Of a DNA stretch of 64,000 nucleotides, positions 23,390 to 35,376 are shown piece after piece. This DNA is from Liolophura sinensis (Eukaryota > Mollusca > Polyplacophora > Chitonida > Chitonidae): positions 24,503,953-24,567,952 of the forward strand of contig NC_088307.1 of NCBI RefSeq assembly GCF_032854445.1, read 5' to 3'. How positions within the stretch are numbered: the stretch's first letter is position 1; each line of letters begins with the position of its first letter. Below the pieces are notes generated by a model. That model made no database searches. It saw only the letters and a program-made list of their open reading frames with translations, and was not told the DNA's origin. Made by a program: the position numbers and the translations under genes.

Positions 23390-24735
23390 TAAAGAAGCTT
23401 CCCGATTCATACAGCGAGAAAGACTTCAAGCCCCTGCACGTGTCAGGGATGACGCGTGGAAATTTCCCCATTCATACAAGCGAGGAAACGTTGCCCCCAA
23501 TCGATGGACCAGCACTGACATGAGGGAGTTTCTCAATTCATACAGCGAGAAAAACTCCCAGCCCCTGCACGTCTCAGAGATGACGTGTAGAAGTTTCCCC
23601 ATTCATACAAGTGAGGAAAGTTTGCCCCAGTCGATGGACCAGCACTGACATGAGGGAGTTTCTCCATTCATACAGTCAGGGAAAGCATTCCCGTGTCATG
23701 AACCAGCACTGACATGAGGGAGTTGCTCTATTCATACAGGCGGGGAAACCATTCCCGTGTCATGAACCAGCACCGACACGAGGGAATTTCTCCATTCATA
23801 CAGGCGGGCAAAGGAGTCTCGTGTCATAATTTAGCACTGACATGAGGGAGTTTCTCCATTCATACAGTCGAGGAAAGCATTCCCGTGCCATGAACCAGCA
23901 CCGACACGAGGGAGTGTCTCCATTCATACAGGCGAGCAAAGCATTCTCGTGTCATGATTTAGCACTGACATGAGGGAGTTTCTCCATTCATACAGTCGGG
24001 CAAAGCATTCCCGTGTCATGAACCAGCACCGACACGAGGGAGTCTCTCCATTCATACAGGCGGGCAAAGCATTCTCCTGTCATGATTTAGCACTGACATG
24101 AGGGAGTTTCTCCATTCATACAGGCGGGGAAAGCATTCCCGTGTCATGAATTAGCACTGACATGAGGGAGTCTCTCCATTCATACAGGCGGGCAAAGCAT
24201 TCCCGTGTCACGAACCAGCACAGACATGGGGGTGTTTCTCCATTCATACAGTCGGGCAAAGCATTCCCGTGCCATGAATTAGCACTGACATTAGGGAGTT
24301 TCTCCATTCATACAGGCGGGCAAAGCATTCCCGTGTCATGAACCAGCACCGACACGAGGGAGTTTCCCCATTCATACAGACGGGCAAAGCATTCCCGTGT
24401 CATGATTTAGCACTGACATGAGGGAGTTTCTCCATTCATACAGGCGGACAAAGCATTCCCGTGTCATGATTTAGCACTGACATGAGGGAGTTTCTCCATT
24501 CATACAGGCGGGCAAAGCATTCCCGTGTCATGATTTAGCACTGACATGAGGGAGTTTCTCCATTCATACAGGCGGACAAAGCATTCCCGTGTCATGATTT
24601 AGCACTGACATGAGGGAGTTTCTCCATTCATATAGGCGGGGAAAGCATTCTCGTGTCATGAACCAGCACAGACATGATGAAGCTTTCACATTCAGTCAGT
24701 AGGGGAAAGAAATCCCATTGGACCAGGGCAGACAT
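23390..24735. repeat. 64-bp tandem array, about 20 units, two monomer types at the left end
   Basis: The main unit reads CATTCATACAGGCGGGCAAA, GCATTCCCGTGTCATGA, then AGCACTGACATGAGGGAG. At the left edge two diverged types alternate (one with CCCCTGCACGTGTCAG, one with CAATCGATGGACCAGCACTG), so an older 128-bp dimer preceded homogenisation of the 64-bp form. Degraded units continue left to about 23290. Confidence 0.92.
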
Positions 24736-24737
24736 AA

Positions 24738-24996
24738 TTTGATTGGATTTTATTGGTATTTTTACGCCGTACACAAGAATATTTCACCTGTGCGACGGCG
24801 ACCTGCATATTATGGTGGGAGGAAACCAGACAGACCCCAGGGTTAAACCCACGACCATCCATTGGCTGATAGAAGACCTACCCACGCACAGAGGAAACCA
24901 GTATGAGCTGGGCTTGAACTCAGAGCGACTGCATTGGTGAGAGGTTTCTGAGTCATTGTATTGTGCTGGCACACTAACCACCCTGCCACGGAGGGC
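24738..24996 (-). mobile_element. SINE-A, near full length, inserted in the 64-bp array
   Basis: Body from the 3' core (ACGCCGTACACAAGAATATT) to the tRNA-like head (GGGCTTGAACTCAGAGCGAC; CCCTGCCACGGAGGGC). Degraded 64-bp array units resume beyond it near 25075-25160 (GAACGTTTCCCCATT, GACCAGCATTGATG). It therefore landed in an existing array. A 39-bp piece of its head is duplicated at 24985-25065. Confidence 0.8.
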
Positions 24997-25349
24997 TAAG
25001 TACAAATATTCCAGTGGGATCAGCGCCACGGAGGACTAAGTACAAGTATCAACGTGGGATCAACGCCTTGAAACTTGAGCGAACGTTTCCCCATTACTAG
25101 AAGAAGAAAGAATTGATTGACCAGCATTGATGTGTGAAATAAGCGAAAGTTTCCCCATTCTCTCTATATCATACTTTCCAGTACACAAGACAAATGTATA
25201 TAGCAAACTGCAATACTGCAGGTCACACAATATTTGTTCCTTCCCACTTACGGTTTGTGCAACAGTTCTTACGTGCTGTAAATCTATATGCGTCGAAGCA
25301 GACATTCGTGCCCAAGCCTTCCACCAAACTGAAACTTGCACGTCAAATA

Positions 25350-25470
25350 ATCCCCAAAACGACTAAACACAAATCACCGAGGAACTAGGATAGTATGTGA
25401 AGTACTAAATGAGAACGAAACCATGCAAAGAGAAACAGACAACAGTTTTCAGTTATGATACAAAGACACA
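25350..25470 (+). repeat. R4 fragment
   Basis: CCCCAAAACGACTAAACACA, GAGGAACTAGGATAGTATGT, ATGCAAAGAGAAACAGACAA, CAGTTTTCAGTTATGATAC, in the same order as in other R4 copies. Confidence 0.65.
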
Positions 25471-25799
25471 GCGAATTGTATATACGTTGTCGATAAAAGA
25501 TGTATCTGAGTTGTGCTTGGATTGCAAATACTCATGCCACAAATAGATGAAGATGTTTCTGGGGGGGGGGACGAAAACAAAATACCAAAGGGACACACGA
25601 CGAAGCCCTTGTTAGGACAGATAAATCTACTGAAGTTTAAAAAAAAAACAACATTTAGTTCTCCATGATGGAGAGCTGAAAAAAACGCATACAAACACTC
25701 CACAAAACATTGCTATGGATGGTAGCATGATCATATCCCATTAATTGTTCCTAAGTTGGCGGGAAATGGATAAATATTTTATTTCGGTGTTGCTTAGAA

Positions 25800-25990
25800 T
25801 CTGTGCATCGAAACAGACATTGGTACACCAGCCGTCAAACAAAAAGGACGTTTCGGGTCAATAATCGCAAGGCTAATTCCCAAAACGACGTATAACACAA
25901 ACCACCAAAGAACTAAGAAAGTATGTAACGTACGAAATGAGATCATGCAAAAAGAAGCAGTTTTCATTGATGATAGAAATCACACGACAT
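25800..25990 (+). repeat. R4 fragment
   Basis: GGTCAATAATCGCAAGGCTA, AACCACCAAAGAACTAAGAA, TACGAAATGAGATCATGCAA, TTTTCATTGATGATAG. A second, better preserved R4 piece 400 bp after the first. 25991-26600 shows nothing recognised. Confidence 0.75.
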
Positions 25991-26639
25991 CATGCAATTA
26001 TGCAAGGGAACTGAAGTGTCCGAGAAAAACCACAGGCCTTTGACAAGTTACTGAAAACTTGTCCACATATGACGTACAGATATGCACGCCATACTGAAGG
26101 AGACTTTCTTATGCAACAAACGTAGAAATGTAAAAACGGTCACACGAACGTCGTCGTTAGCTTATTATCACCAAGATCCTATACAGAGCGAGAAACGATA
26201 ATGAGCAAACCCTTGTCCAAATAACCTATAAGAATGGCAACTCCACAAAAACAATACAATTCAACTTACGGTTATTTTTAAATTTTACTTACCTGAGCAA
26301 CAGGTTAGGTATTCCAGGTTAATTTATGTACTTTCCCTTGACCTGGTCGTGACGTCATTCTTGAAGGTCAAATAATGTCAGACTTCGGTCAAAATTCTTC
26401 AATGATCCCAACATATCCGATGACCAAAAAAAAAAAAAAAAACAAAGAATCCTTCATGGCCAGCTTTAAAAAATCTTTCTGAACTCCTGTCAAATTGACA
26501 AAACCTTTTCTCGCTCAAGTCACGTGATTTCAATCTTTAGAAATTTTTTTAACGTTTTAAATACCCCATCATGGTAATCTTTGATATAAAAAAGATGAAG
26601 ATTAAAGGATTCGACAAAAGGAGGTAAAAATCCACCGTT

Positions 26640-27480
26640 TTCTCTTATTGCACCACCGAAGGTTTGCTGGAATACATTGCTGCTACTGATGGGGAAAACA
26701 CGAAAAACAAAGATGGCGAATGTTGCGATTTTCCTAAACTCTCGTGTGTAGTCCGTGTTATATACAGACTAGAAGATGGCAGACGGCGTGTACACGCAGT
26801 GGGAAATTTTACATCCAGCTCAGTCGAGAACAGTTTCTGATTGTGCCGGGAAAGACAGGCTGGCGTACGATAATATATTTAATAACGTCCGATTAATTTG
26901 ATAAGTATGACGCGAAATAATTTTCTAGATTGTCCCAGTGAATTCCCCTGGATTATCACTTGCCCGGTCTAACTTCCATCCGACAAATTAGTTGAGCGAT
27001 TTCAATTTAGCGGCCTCTAGCCTGAGAGACTGAGTAAACGCTTATCATCATCTGGCGGAGGCACTGCGCTGTGGACTTAACTAGTTCTCCTTGCTCCCAA
27101 TTCCTGGGCCCACAACGCAGGAAAAATAACTAAATTGTTTGGGAGAATGGCAAATAGTCCTTAAAAGAAAGCAATGGAGGAATAGAGAGTAATTTATAGA
27201 TTCTGTTGTCGCTGGAACCGGAGATGTTTGTATAAAAATGAATCCACTCCCATTGACGGCGATATAAGCGCTCTGTGCATTGGCAACAATTTAATACAGG
27301 CTGTATTAGTGCAAGCAATATCTCGATAGGCTGGAACGAGATATAAACGCTCCGACACTTTGTAAATTAAAACTCTGCCAGCGTTATTAAGTATCCGCCA
27401 CGGCTTCTGTCAAACTTTGATTGGTGGAAGTCATCAAGCTAAGCCTCAGGCCGGCCATAATTAGATCAGATTATTTTTTA
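26640..27480. promoter_or_regulatory. Repeat-free block, candidate promoter or enhancer
   Basis: About 840 bp without any dispersed repeat and with balanced composition. It holds two good start contexts (AAAGATGGCGAATG at about 26710, GAAGATGGCAGACGG at 26772). The second opens a 42-codon frame beginning MADGVYTQWEILHPAQSRTV that closes without an obvious donor. Later motifs include TTTGATTGGTGG and CCATAATTAGATC. A role is inferred only from the absence of repeats and the contrast with the flanks. Confidence 0.25.
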
Positions 27481-28838
27481 AAAAAAAAAGCAATTACGAA
27501 ATTTCGATTGGAGAGATGAATTGAAAACCGCCTGAGAATCTAATATATTTTCGAACCTTGAATCGCTCAAGGAATTTGATGTATTTTCTGACAGTTAAGA
27601 AATATTTAAATATGTAATATTTATATATATACTTGTTGGTGACTTGTTTGTGTGGAAATCCCCATAGTGAACAATTCTTTATCGTTGCAGTCGAGTTTAC
27701 TCCTGTTCATATTACTTCGTGAAATTTGAGAGGACAGTCTGATTTGAACGCATCATGTCAGCTATACGTGTCTGGAGCAGTTTTTCACAGCCTTGCATTG
27801 AAAGATAAATACAATGCGATGATTTTGTGATGGTAATTTCTGCAAATTATGACTAGTATTCCAGACACCATAGCGAGATTCGAACTTCCAACCTCCAAAA
27901 TCACACATCTTATCTACATACGATTAGGGTACTAACAGATTGTGTGCTGTAACCAAAAAATATAGCTCCAGGATATCAATAACAATGACATCAAAGGATT
28001 TGATTAGATTGATCAGCCATATACAGCAATTAACCTATTATAGATGGGTCTTATTATTACCTCGTATTGTCATGCCCATTTTGCGATATACATGTACATA
28101 CGGTAGCTTTCCTACCATGGACTGTGGTTCTGCGTCATTCTCCATTTGACGCCCACTTATAATAACATGGTGTCTCTATACTTTTGTTACAGCACGATTT
28201 TTATTGTTTTGTTCCTACAATTTTAAACAAGTCAACACCTTTAATTATAAAAAAACAACGTGAAACTCACCTGTGTTCGGATGTTCTCTCTTCAAATACA
28301 AGTACCGGGTAAGTGTAAAATAAAGTTGCCTTCATCGCCAAAAGCTATCATTTTTCCATCGTTAATTATAGTCTATATGCTTAAAACCATTTCTTGTTAA
28401 TCAAATTTCCATCTCCTAAGAAGGAACTTACTTACTGGCATTATGACAGATATTGTATTTTATTTTAAAACATTAAGTTTTGTGCGTATAAATTAATGTT
28501 TCATCGAAATACTCTCTTATATATGTGTCTACAGTCTGCATGGTATTCCCGTATCTGAAATAGTGAAGAATATATGTACATCAAGCTCGTTTCAGTGGCA
28601 TTGTTCCACCTACAAAAAACCTCTGTGGTGAATATTGATTGAACCTCTTTATCATAAAACTGCTGTCAAAATTAACATATTTTGTTTCAGTCCATTTATA
28701 TATAAAACAAACGTGTCCACGTACTGGGTAGATAATTCCAAAGTGCTTTATATTATGGTTTGAAAAAATATTTTAAAGTTCTCTGCAGTTTTCTGTAATC
28801 ATTTCTGTATGCATTTGTTTGTGTTGACAACCAAGGAC
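27481..28838. other. AT-rich noncoding stretch
   Basis: No gene, array or recognised repeat. Confidence 0.45.
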
Positions 28839-29345
28839 TGTGCTGCCAGATGACGTCTAAATTGCTACTATTTAAGCATTTACATTTGAACAGAGAGAGT
28901 AAACCCTACCAGATGTATAGTGAAAAGAGGTCGTTTCTTACCGGTTACGTGCGACCATTTGCCAAATATCACAACGTCGTTGCTGTCTTTTAAACGATGT
29001 ATATTAGTTACATTTCTTAAATTCTTTTGGTGGGAGATCAGTTGGGGCAGATGAGGGTGCACGGTGGGTGGGGGTGGGGGGGGGGGGCAAGTCATTTATT
29101 TTCACCTATTAAATATAATTGAAGGCGTATAGAATAGGGGAAAAACCAGGGCAGCAGGCAAATGGTAACCTGTGAAATACGTCCTCTTGTCAATTTACCT
29201 CAGTCAGGATTTTATTCTGACTGTTCATGTAAATGCAAAAATAGTGGAATTTACACGCCCTGTAGCAGCATGACGTTAGGAGAATTAGGTAAAAAAAAAT
29301 GCAGTGATGTTAACTGAACTCTATTAGACGTCACTGGTCTAGAAT
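28839..29345. mobile_element. R3 foldback-like element
   Basis: The left half (AGATGACGTCTAAATTGCTA, ACCGGTTACGTGCGACCATT, ATCACAACGTCGTTGCTGTC) is the inverted counterpart of the right half (CTCTTGTCAATTTACCTCAG, AATTAGGTAAAA, AGACGTCACTGGTCTAGAA). The central loop contains a G-rich tract (29060-29088). Confidence 0.7.
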
Positions 29346-29639
29346 TGTTTTCAGGCTAACTGCTAAAAAGTAGTTGCAACTGAACATACACATGTAGAAG
29401 CTGGTCTGGTAACCTTTTACTCTGGAACCAGGGTCAGTATATATAATCACAACGCGATTTTGCTGCAAACAGACATGTTTACCTAGAGTTACAGAAAAGC
29501 GGAGAGTTTCTCCATGCAGGTTTTGCCCGTTTACCCCCACTCAAATCTCCTGACCCGCCGTCGGACCAGTGAAATTATGGTCACAATCTAGTTGTTGAAA
29601 CACCCACACTCGTATGTTTACCAATAGTTAACCATAATG

Positions 29640-29990
29640 GACTCTTCTGTTCAATAATCGCAAGGTCCATTTCCAAAACAATTCTCAACACAAAACCACC
29701 AAGTAACAAAAATTGAATATGAAGTAAAGAATGAAGACAGATTCATGCAAGACAACAGAAGAAGTCGACAGTTTTCAGTGATGCCAAAAAAATGAGGAAA
29801 GAATCTTTCAGACGCTTAATATTAATCAGTATATCCAAATCGTGTAGCAATGCGAGAATATAACTTGCTAATCAAACTATTTGTCTTAATTGCGGTTTGG
29901 TTGCTACTGTTCGATTTATTCCAGATGATGAGTATAAGGCCCCTAGAGAATCGGGTTAAGCGGAATAGCACTCCAGACACTTGAGGCATT
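29640..29990 (+). repeat. R4 copy
   Basis: CAATAATCGCAAGGTCCATT, ACAAAACCACCAAGTAAC, CAGTTTTCAGTGATGCC, then the distal R4 module GGCCCCTAGAGAATCGGGTT, AAGCGGAATAG. Confidence 0.75.
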
Positions 29991-30007
29991 ATAATGCTTG
30001 AAGCAAT

Positions 30008-30122
30008 GTGTCGTGTTTTTTTCTTCCCTTTATGTTTATTTGTTGTTGTTGTTTTTTGTACATTGTTATGTGTTTTTTTATTTTCTTTTTTTATAATTTC
30101 TGCTGTTTTTTTTATTTTTACA
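30008..30122. repeat. T-rich low-complexity tract
   Basis: TTTTTTTATTTT and TTGTTGTTGTT runs over about 115 bp. The phenylalanine-rich frame across it is not a gene. 30123-30770 has a G run (30588-30600) and nothing else recognised. Confidence 0.85.
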
Positions 30123-30779
30123 GTTTCACGAACAGGCAATCCCTAGATGCATATCCAGCGTGGTTTAATCCACGCTACAAACATAAGCAGAACATTCTCA
30201 TATAAATTAAACCCACACAAAATTATCTATAAATGTACTTATTTAACCACTCAGACAAAAGCCTTTCTATTCAAAAACAAATTTGCCACAGCATCTGAAA
30301 ATCACACGTGGAAGTGTCTCAGATTATTATAGAATCATGTAAGTTTTGACTATCCCCTCAGGTAGTATTGATGTAGAAAAACTTCAACCGATACAATATA
30401 CTGACTTATACTATTGTCACTTGTGGCGGAGTAGAAAACAGGGTAAAAGTATGTAGAACAAACTGTGAAGCGTTAAATGTGTACTTCATTGGAAGGCAGT
30501 TTGCATAAAAGCGCTCAAATGAATATATATATAATTTCTATAAAAGCGTATAACAAATATTAAATTGCACTAGCCCTTTGGTGTTGGGGAGGGGGGGGGG
30601 TACTTTACAAAAAATGAAAACACTTTGTAATTTTTGCGATGAATTTATTGTTAATACTATCGCTTCCAAACTATTGATTTCTTTTAATACCAGTTAAATA
30701 ACTATAGATATTTTGGAGACTGTGGGTAATTCCATTTGTTAAAAAAGTTCTTCGCGATTACTTAATTTGACCGTTCTTC

Positions 30780-31130
30780 TTTAGTAATCGACGTTTGGCA
30801 AATGAAAGTCGGAATTCACACTTAGAATATTTGGGCATTTAGCGGTTGGCAATCAGAGAGATGGTTTTGAGTCTTCACGTACAATGAGCATGCGCAAAGC
30901 GAGCATGGAGAAACTACCAGCTAACGGCTTCCTGTATGGCCGAGGAAGAAATTCCAGCGAAAGGACAGCTCGCACGCAGCTGCGCAAGTCAAAGGACATT
31001 GTTTTAAGCCGGTGACAAAACTGTATACAAAAGTACATGTATCAAAGACTCCAAACGCAGCTTAAGCCAGCCAGTTCTTGGTTAAACAAAATCGCCTCTT
31101 CGCCCAGGCACGATCATGGCATCTTACTAA
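30780..31130. promoter_or_regulatory. Repeat-free, CpG-containing block
   Basis: Contains GAGCATGCGCAAAGCGAGCA (an NRF1-like TGCGCA site at about 30886), CAGCTGCGCAAG and CATTGTT. No exon was identified on either strand. Candidate regulatory DNA by composition only. Confidence 0.25.
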
Positions 31131-31394
31131 CACACGCTTTTATATTTCCTGAAACGCCGTTGTTTTTGCAGACAGTGTGCTGGGAGTCCATTAGCTAATT
31201 GAACACTTACCATGATTGAATAACCCCTCTCCCCACCTCTCCCCCCGGCCACCACTTTTCTTCCCCCGAGTCTTCATCAACCTGAGCACCCCCTCTTTTT
31301 GATGATGCTTTCACGTCAGCATCCAATTCGCAGATGCCAAGACCTGTGTACTCTGTTTTCCGCGCACACACATACAGGTTCCTGGACCGCCATT

Positions 31395-31515
31395 TTCACC
31401 CATAATATGTGCGACCAATTGCCAACTATCACACTGTCGTCGCTGCCCTGGTTTTACTCTCTATGGTATATGTCTATCACACTGTCACTGCTCTGGTTTT
31501 ACGCTGTATTGTTTC
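31395..31515 (-). repeat. R3 fragment with two copies of the 48-bp module
   Basis: TGCGACCAATTGCCAACTAT, then CACACTGTCGTCGCTGCCCT, GGTTTTACTCTCTATGGTAT, and a second, shorter copy CACACTGTCACTGCTCTGG. These are reverse complements of the 33.1-kb monomers. Confidence 0.7.
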
Positions 31516-32019
31516 ACATTGATACTGTAGTGTTTTACAGTGACACTACACTAGTATATTACGTGCTCATTTTCTAATATTTAGGCCATGACACAGTATT
31601 AAATTCAACAAAAACTAATTCAATTCTCAATTCATGAAAACGACCTCCTATTCCAACGTAGTACATGCAACAGACGGATGAATCAGTCAGCATATTAATT
31701 GATTGATCTATCGATCAATGTAATGATTCACGATTAATCGAGTGATTGGTTTTTAATTGCCTTCAATAATCGATTACAGGGTTTGAATTTGCTTTCATCA
31801 ATTAGAGATTTATCTGACCGTAAAACTGGTAAGCCTCAATGACTAAATCGGTAAATGGGCAAAACACAAGGTAGGAAAAGAACATTCTGTCTCACCTTTC
31901 ATCGTGCCTTTGTGGCAATAAATGGTCGACGACGCCCTTTTGGCCTTTCGCGTACTCTAAGGTTCGCGGAAGACCACTTGTCCACCATCAATATGATATG
32001 CACGCCTGTATACATGACA

Positions 32020-32155
32020 CGTGGCAAAGTCCATCAGTGTGACATACTAGAGGTCGGTGGGTTACTCTGGGCACAACGGCTTCCTCCACTAATAAACCTA
32101 ACAGTCATGGTAAAAGTGAAAAAATTCTAGAGCTTAACGTTAAACATAAATCAAA
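32020..32155 (+). mobile_element. Diverged SINE-like 3' end
   Basis: CTTCCTCCACTAATAAACCT, ATGGTAAAAGTGAAAAAATT, ACGTTAAACATAAATCAAAT parallel the SINE-A 3' core order but are strongly diverged. Low confidence. Confidence 0.35.
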
Positions 32156-32374
32156 TACAATACTAAAACCAAGATAGGAGCCTTTGAGGCTCATTCGGTT
32201 AAAGTTCGTTGCTGTTAGGGTGATTTCCCCATTTCTCTTTCCAGTGTCCCCCTGATACACCTGGTATAAGTGAAACTTTCTGAAGTTTATTATATAAATC
32301 ACTAGTCAGTTTAAAAAAATTAAAACTGGTATGAATGGTCATTGAACCACTGCTTACTAATCTAGAGTCAAAAC

Positions 32375-32560
32375 AGACCAGCCGTCAACCGAAATGGACG
32401 TTCCGTGCAGGTCCATACTCGCGAAGCCATTTCCCAAGTGACATTCTACATAAAAGCTGAAGAACTAAGAAAATACATATATATATAGTAGGAAATTAAG
32501 ATGGTTTCACTCGAAGAGAAACAGTCAACAATTTCCAGTAATATTGGAAAGATGCCCGAA
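32375..32560 (+). repeat. R4 fragment
   Basis: GGACGTTCCGTGCAGGTCC, ACTCGCGAAGCCATTTCCCA, GAAGAACTAAGAAAATAC, AGAGAAACAGTCAACAATTT. Confidence 0.7.
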
Positions 32561-32811
32561 AAGTTCAAAGCGAATGAATGAAATCTGTATGACCGCTGAG
32601 AGACAATGTACTAGTATCTACGAGCCCACATATGCTAATGTTACCGTAATGAATGTCCATCGGGACCGCACATGGAATTGGTGTAAAATTAAAAAAAAAA
32701 ATGTATTCGAACGAAAATTCTTTTCGCGCTATTCCGAGAGCCCTGTTGATCTGTTGAGATTTTTTGGTAGGTCAGTATGATTTCCTAATGGAACAGTACA
32801 AGATTCAGCAA

Positions 32812-33031
32812 AATTTACTTAATTATTTGATTGGTGTTTAACGCCGTACTCAAGAGTATTTCACTTATACGACAGAGGCCAACTTTATTGTGGGAGGAAA
32901 CCGAACAGAGCCCGGGGAAATCCACGACCATACGCAGGTTGCTGTCATGACATTCCCATGTACGACCGGAGAGGTATCCAGCATGAGTTGGACTTGAACT
33001 CAGAGTGACCACATTGGTGGGAGGCTCCTCG
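32812..33031 (-). mobile_element. SINE-A, 5'-truncated, with target duplication
   Basis: An 11-bp duplication AGATTCAGCAA flanks it at 32801-32811 and 33032-33042. The copy stops within the tRNA-like head (ACATTGGTGGGAGGCTCCTC). This is the classic product of incomplete reverse transcription. Confidence 0.88.
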
Positions 33032-33063
33032 AGATTCAGCAATAAAACTAATATTTAATATAA

Positions 33064-33256
33064 ACGACTACAGCATAGAGAGTAAAACCACAGCCGCGAT
33101 GACGGTGTGATAGACGTACAGCATAGAGAGTAAAACCAGAGCAGCGACGACAGTGTGATAGACGTACAGCATAGACAGTAAAGCCAGAGCAGTGACGACA
33201 GTGTAACAGACGTAGAGCATGGAGAGTAAAACCAGAGAAGCGACGACAGTGTGATG
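33064..33256. repeat. 48-bp tandem repeat, four units, at the start of an R3 copy
   Basis: Unit ACGTACAGCATAGAGAGTAA, AACCAGAGCAGCGACGACAG, TGTGATAG. Most other R3 copies (39.9, 43.3, 51.4 kb) have the equivalent segment once. Minus-strand frames with a 16-residue period are by-products. Confidence 0.92.
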
Positions 33257-33455
33257 TTTGGCAAATGGTCACGCATATTACCGGTGAAATCCGGCCGCTT
33301 GTCAATTTACGTCAGTCAGTGTTTTATTCGTGCTGTCCATGCATATGCTTAAACAGTAGCAACGAACAAATCCTCTATCACCATGACTTAAGAAGAATTA
33401 GGTAAAAGCTGCAGTGACGTTAGTTGCACTTTATTAGACGTCATTGGTGTAAAAT
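33257..33455 (+). repeat. R3 copy, body
   Basis: TTTGGCAAATGGTCACGC, ACCGGTGAAATCCGGCCGCT, TGTCAATTTACGTCAGTCAG, AAGAATTAGGTAAAAGCTGC, TTATTAGACGTCATTGGTG. Follows the 48-bp array directly. Confidence 0.8.
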
Positions 33456-33639
33456 GACCTTTGCTTATGTTCTGTCTGTGCGAACTTTAGAGCAAATACA
33501 AGTACAGATTATAGAGGAAGAGATAATAAGTCCAAATAAAAATACATGTTTTCCAGTTAGTACATGTGTACTTATACAAGTGTCCGCCTCAGTCATATAA
33601 GCACAGATGGCAAGTGCATCGGAGGGTGGGGCACCATAG

Positions 33640-33990
33640 ACATTTTCGATTTATCCTTTGGCATTAATTGCAAGTCGAATCAAACAAAGCAGGCATGCGC
33701 CACACGTCATCGCTTCCGAGCACGTGCTCACGTGGAGAATCGGCGCGTGTACGATCCGGCGGGAATATTTGAACAAAGTGTAGTGTTGAACGAGAAACCT
33801 CGAAGCTCTGCAACGGGCTAAAGCTCGACATTGGCTCACGATCTGTCGATTGATACATTTTCACAGCTAGAACCATGTTGGCACACTCCAAGGAAGTGCC
33901 TATTACCCGTAAGGGTCACCCTCACTTCTTGTTCTCTTGGTCCACTCTGCGTGTTATGTGGCTTAGCGCAACGCCCCTCGTGCGCGGAGA
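33640..33990. promoter_or_regulatory. CpG-containing block with paired E-boxes
   Basis: GAGCACGTGCTCACGTGG at 33718-33735 holds two CACGTG motifs 8 bp apart, the first inside a 12-bp palindrome. The surrounding 350 bp is CpG-rich relative to its flanks and repeat-free. Short frames on both strands show no known domain. Confidence 0.3.
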
Positions 33991-34000
33991 CTGGTATGAA

Positions 34001-35376
34001 TATTTAACAGATCACGTGCCACACATCTGTTTGCACATACATTGACTGACGTTGCAAACTTAAAAACTGCACGATATATCCGAACGATATCAAAGGCATT
34101 GGATTACATGGGATTAGAGACAGAAAATGCCTGTCAAAATAGCTCCTGAGAGAATAGGTCAGTTCCAAAGTCATGTTGATCTTTTGCGGCATTTTCATGG
34201 CAATTTCTCACTCCTACTGCAGTATTCCGAATTCCATCTATAAAAAGAAAATCATCGTGGCTATTTGTAAGAAGGTAAGAGCACAAATAAATTGTCTCAC
34301 AATTGCCTTTATGAACACATTCATACGAAGCTGTAAAAGTGACATTGTGAAAATAAACTTTTTGGAACAGAAAAAAAAAATTACAGTGTGAAAAAAATTC
34401 TTTACACGCTTGTGTAAATTAACTTTTGTCGCTAGCAAATCATACTTTCTCAGTCCCAAAATGTTCTTTTAGACGACAAGGAAAGTCAACACAATTTATA
34501 ATACAACATTCAACAATCTGGGATTATTATTAATAAAGTAATCATTCAACCAAATAAAACGATAAGATTAACATTTATTACAGCCGTCCTCAGACATATA
34601 TGTGACATAAAGTTAAGGCCTTTGATCCTAAAGGTTGCCTCAGTTCCACCCTGACTGGATCCAGTACGTGTATTGAAATAGGGAAATGCATGGCCCACCT
34701 AAAGAAAGTCGGTCTAAAGCGATGTACTCTTTTATTCATTCAATACGTCACTGTTTCTGCGTACAGCCAGTCGTGTTCGTCAAGTGAAACAGTACAAAAA
34801 TATACATGAAGTTCACAAACACTGCAGCTGAGAATATGTGTTTTTATACAGATTGGAATCGATCTGTGTAGTCGATCATGCCCACTGTAATCCTCGTTCT
34901 TGATTTAAAATACATTTATCTCATGTAAACCCTAGTCAAAACATGTAGTTAGCAGTGAGAAATGCGCGTCTGGGGCTGCCATGTTGGCTGTTCGATGGCA
35001 AACGACCTGTGATTGTCCAATTACGTCGGGGTCCCGACTTGTAAACTTGGGGCCACGACTTTAAAAGTTCGGGGTTAAAAGAAATTTCTCTTCCCCCCCC
35101 AGATTTTATTTTCACCTTGTCATTTTCACGGCTCCATACATTCAAGACTGAAGTCAAAAGATCTTATAATATTCCTCTTTTGATCAGTGCAACGTCAATT
35201 CCTCCCCCACCCCCCATCCCTCTCTCCTCCAAATCAGCAGTATTCGACCATTTTCTGAAACCGTATATATTTTTCTTTTGCACACCTTTTAGCACAAGGC
35301 AAACCCTGCGGTGATGGGAGGGAGAGAAGAGATGTCTCCTTTCGCCGGTAGGCGTAGGTTTTTGCATGTTTTGTAT
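34001..35376. other. Noncoding stretch
   Basis: AT-rich at first, then mixed. C-rich patches at 35092-35102 and 35199-35215. No gene or recognised repeat. Confidence 0.45.

Noticed and set aside
23390-24735. CRISPR-like regularly spaced repeats
   Set aside because: The whole 64-bp unit is repeated with no unique spacers, and the context is eukaryotic. It is satellite DNA.
30008-30205. Phe-rich frame that might suggest a membrane protein
   Set aside because: Derived from a T-rich low-complexity tract.
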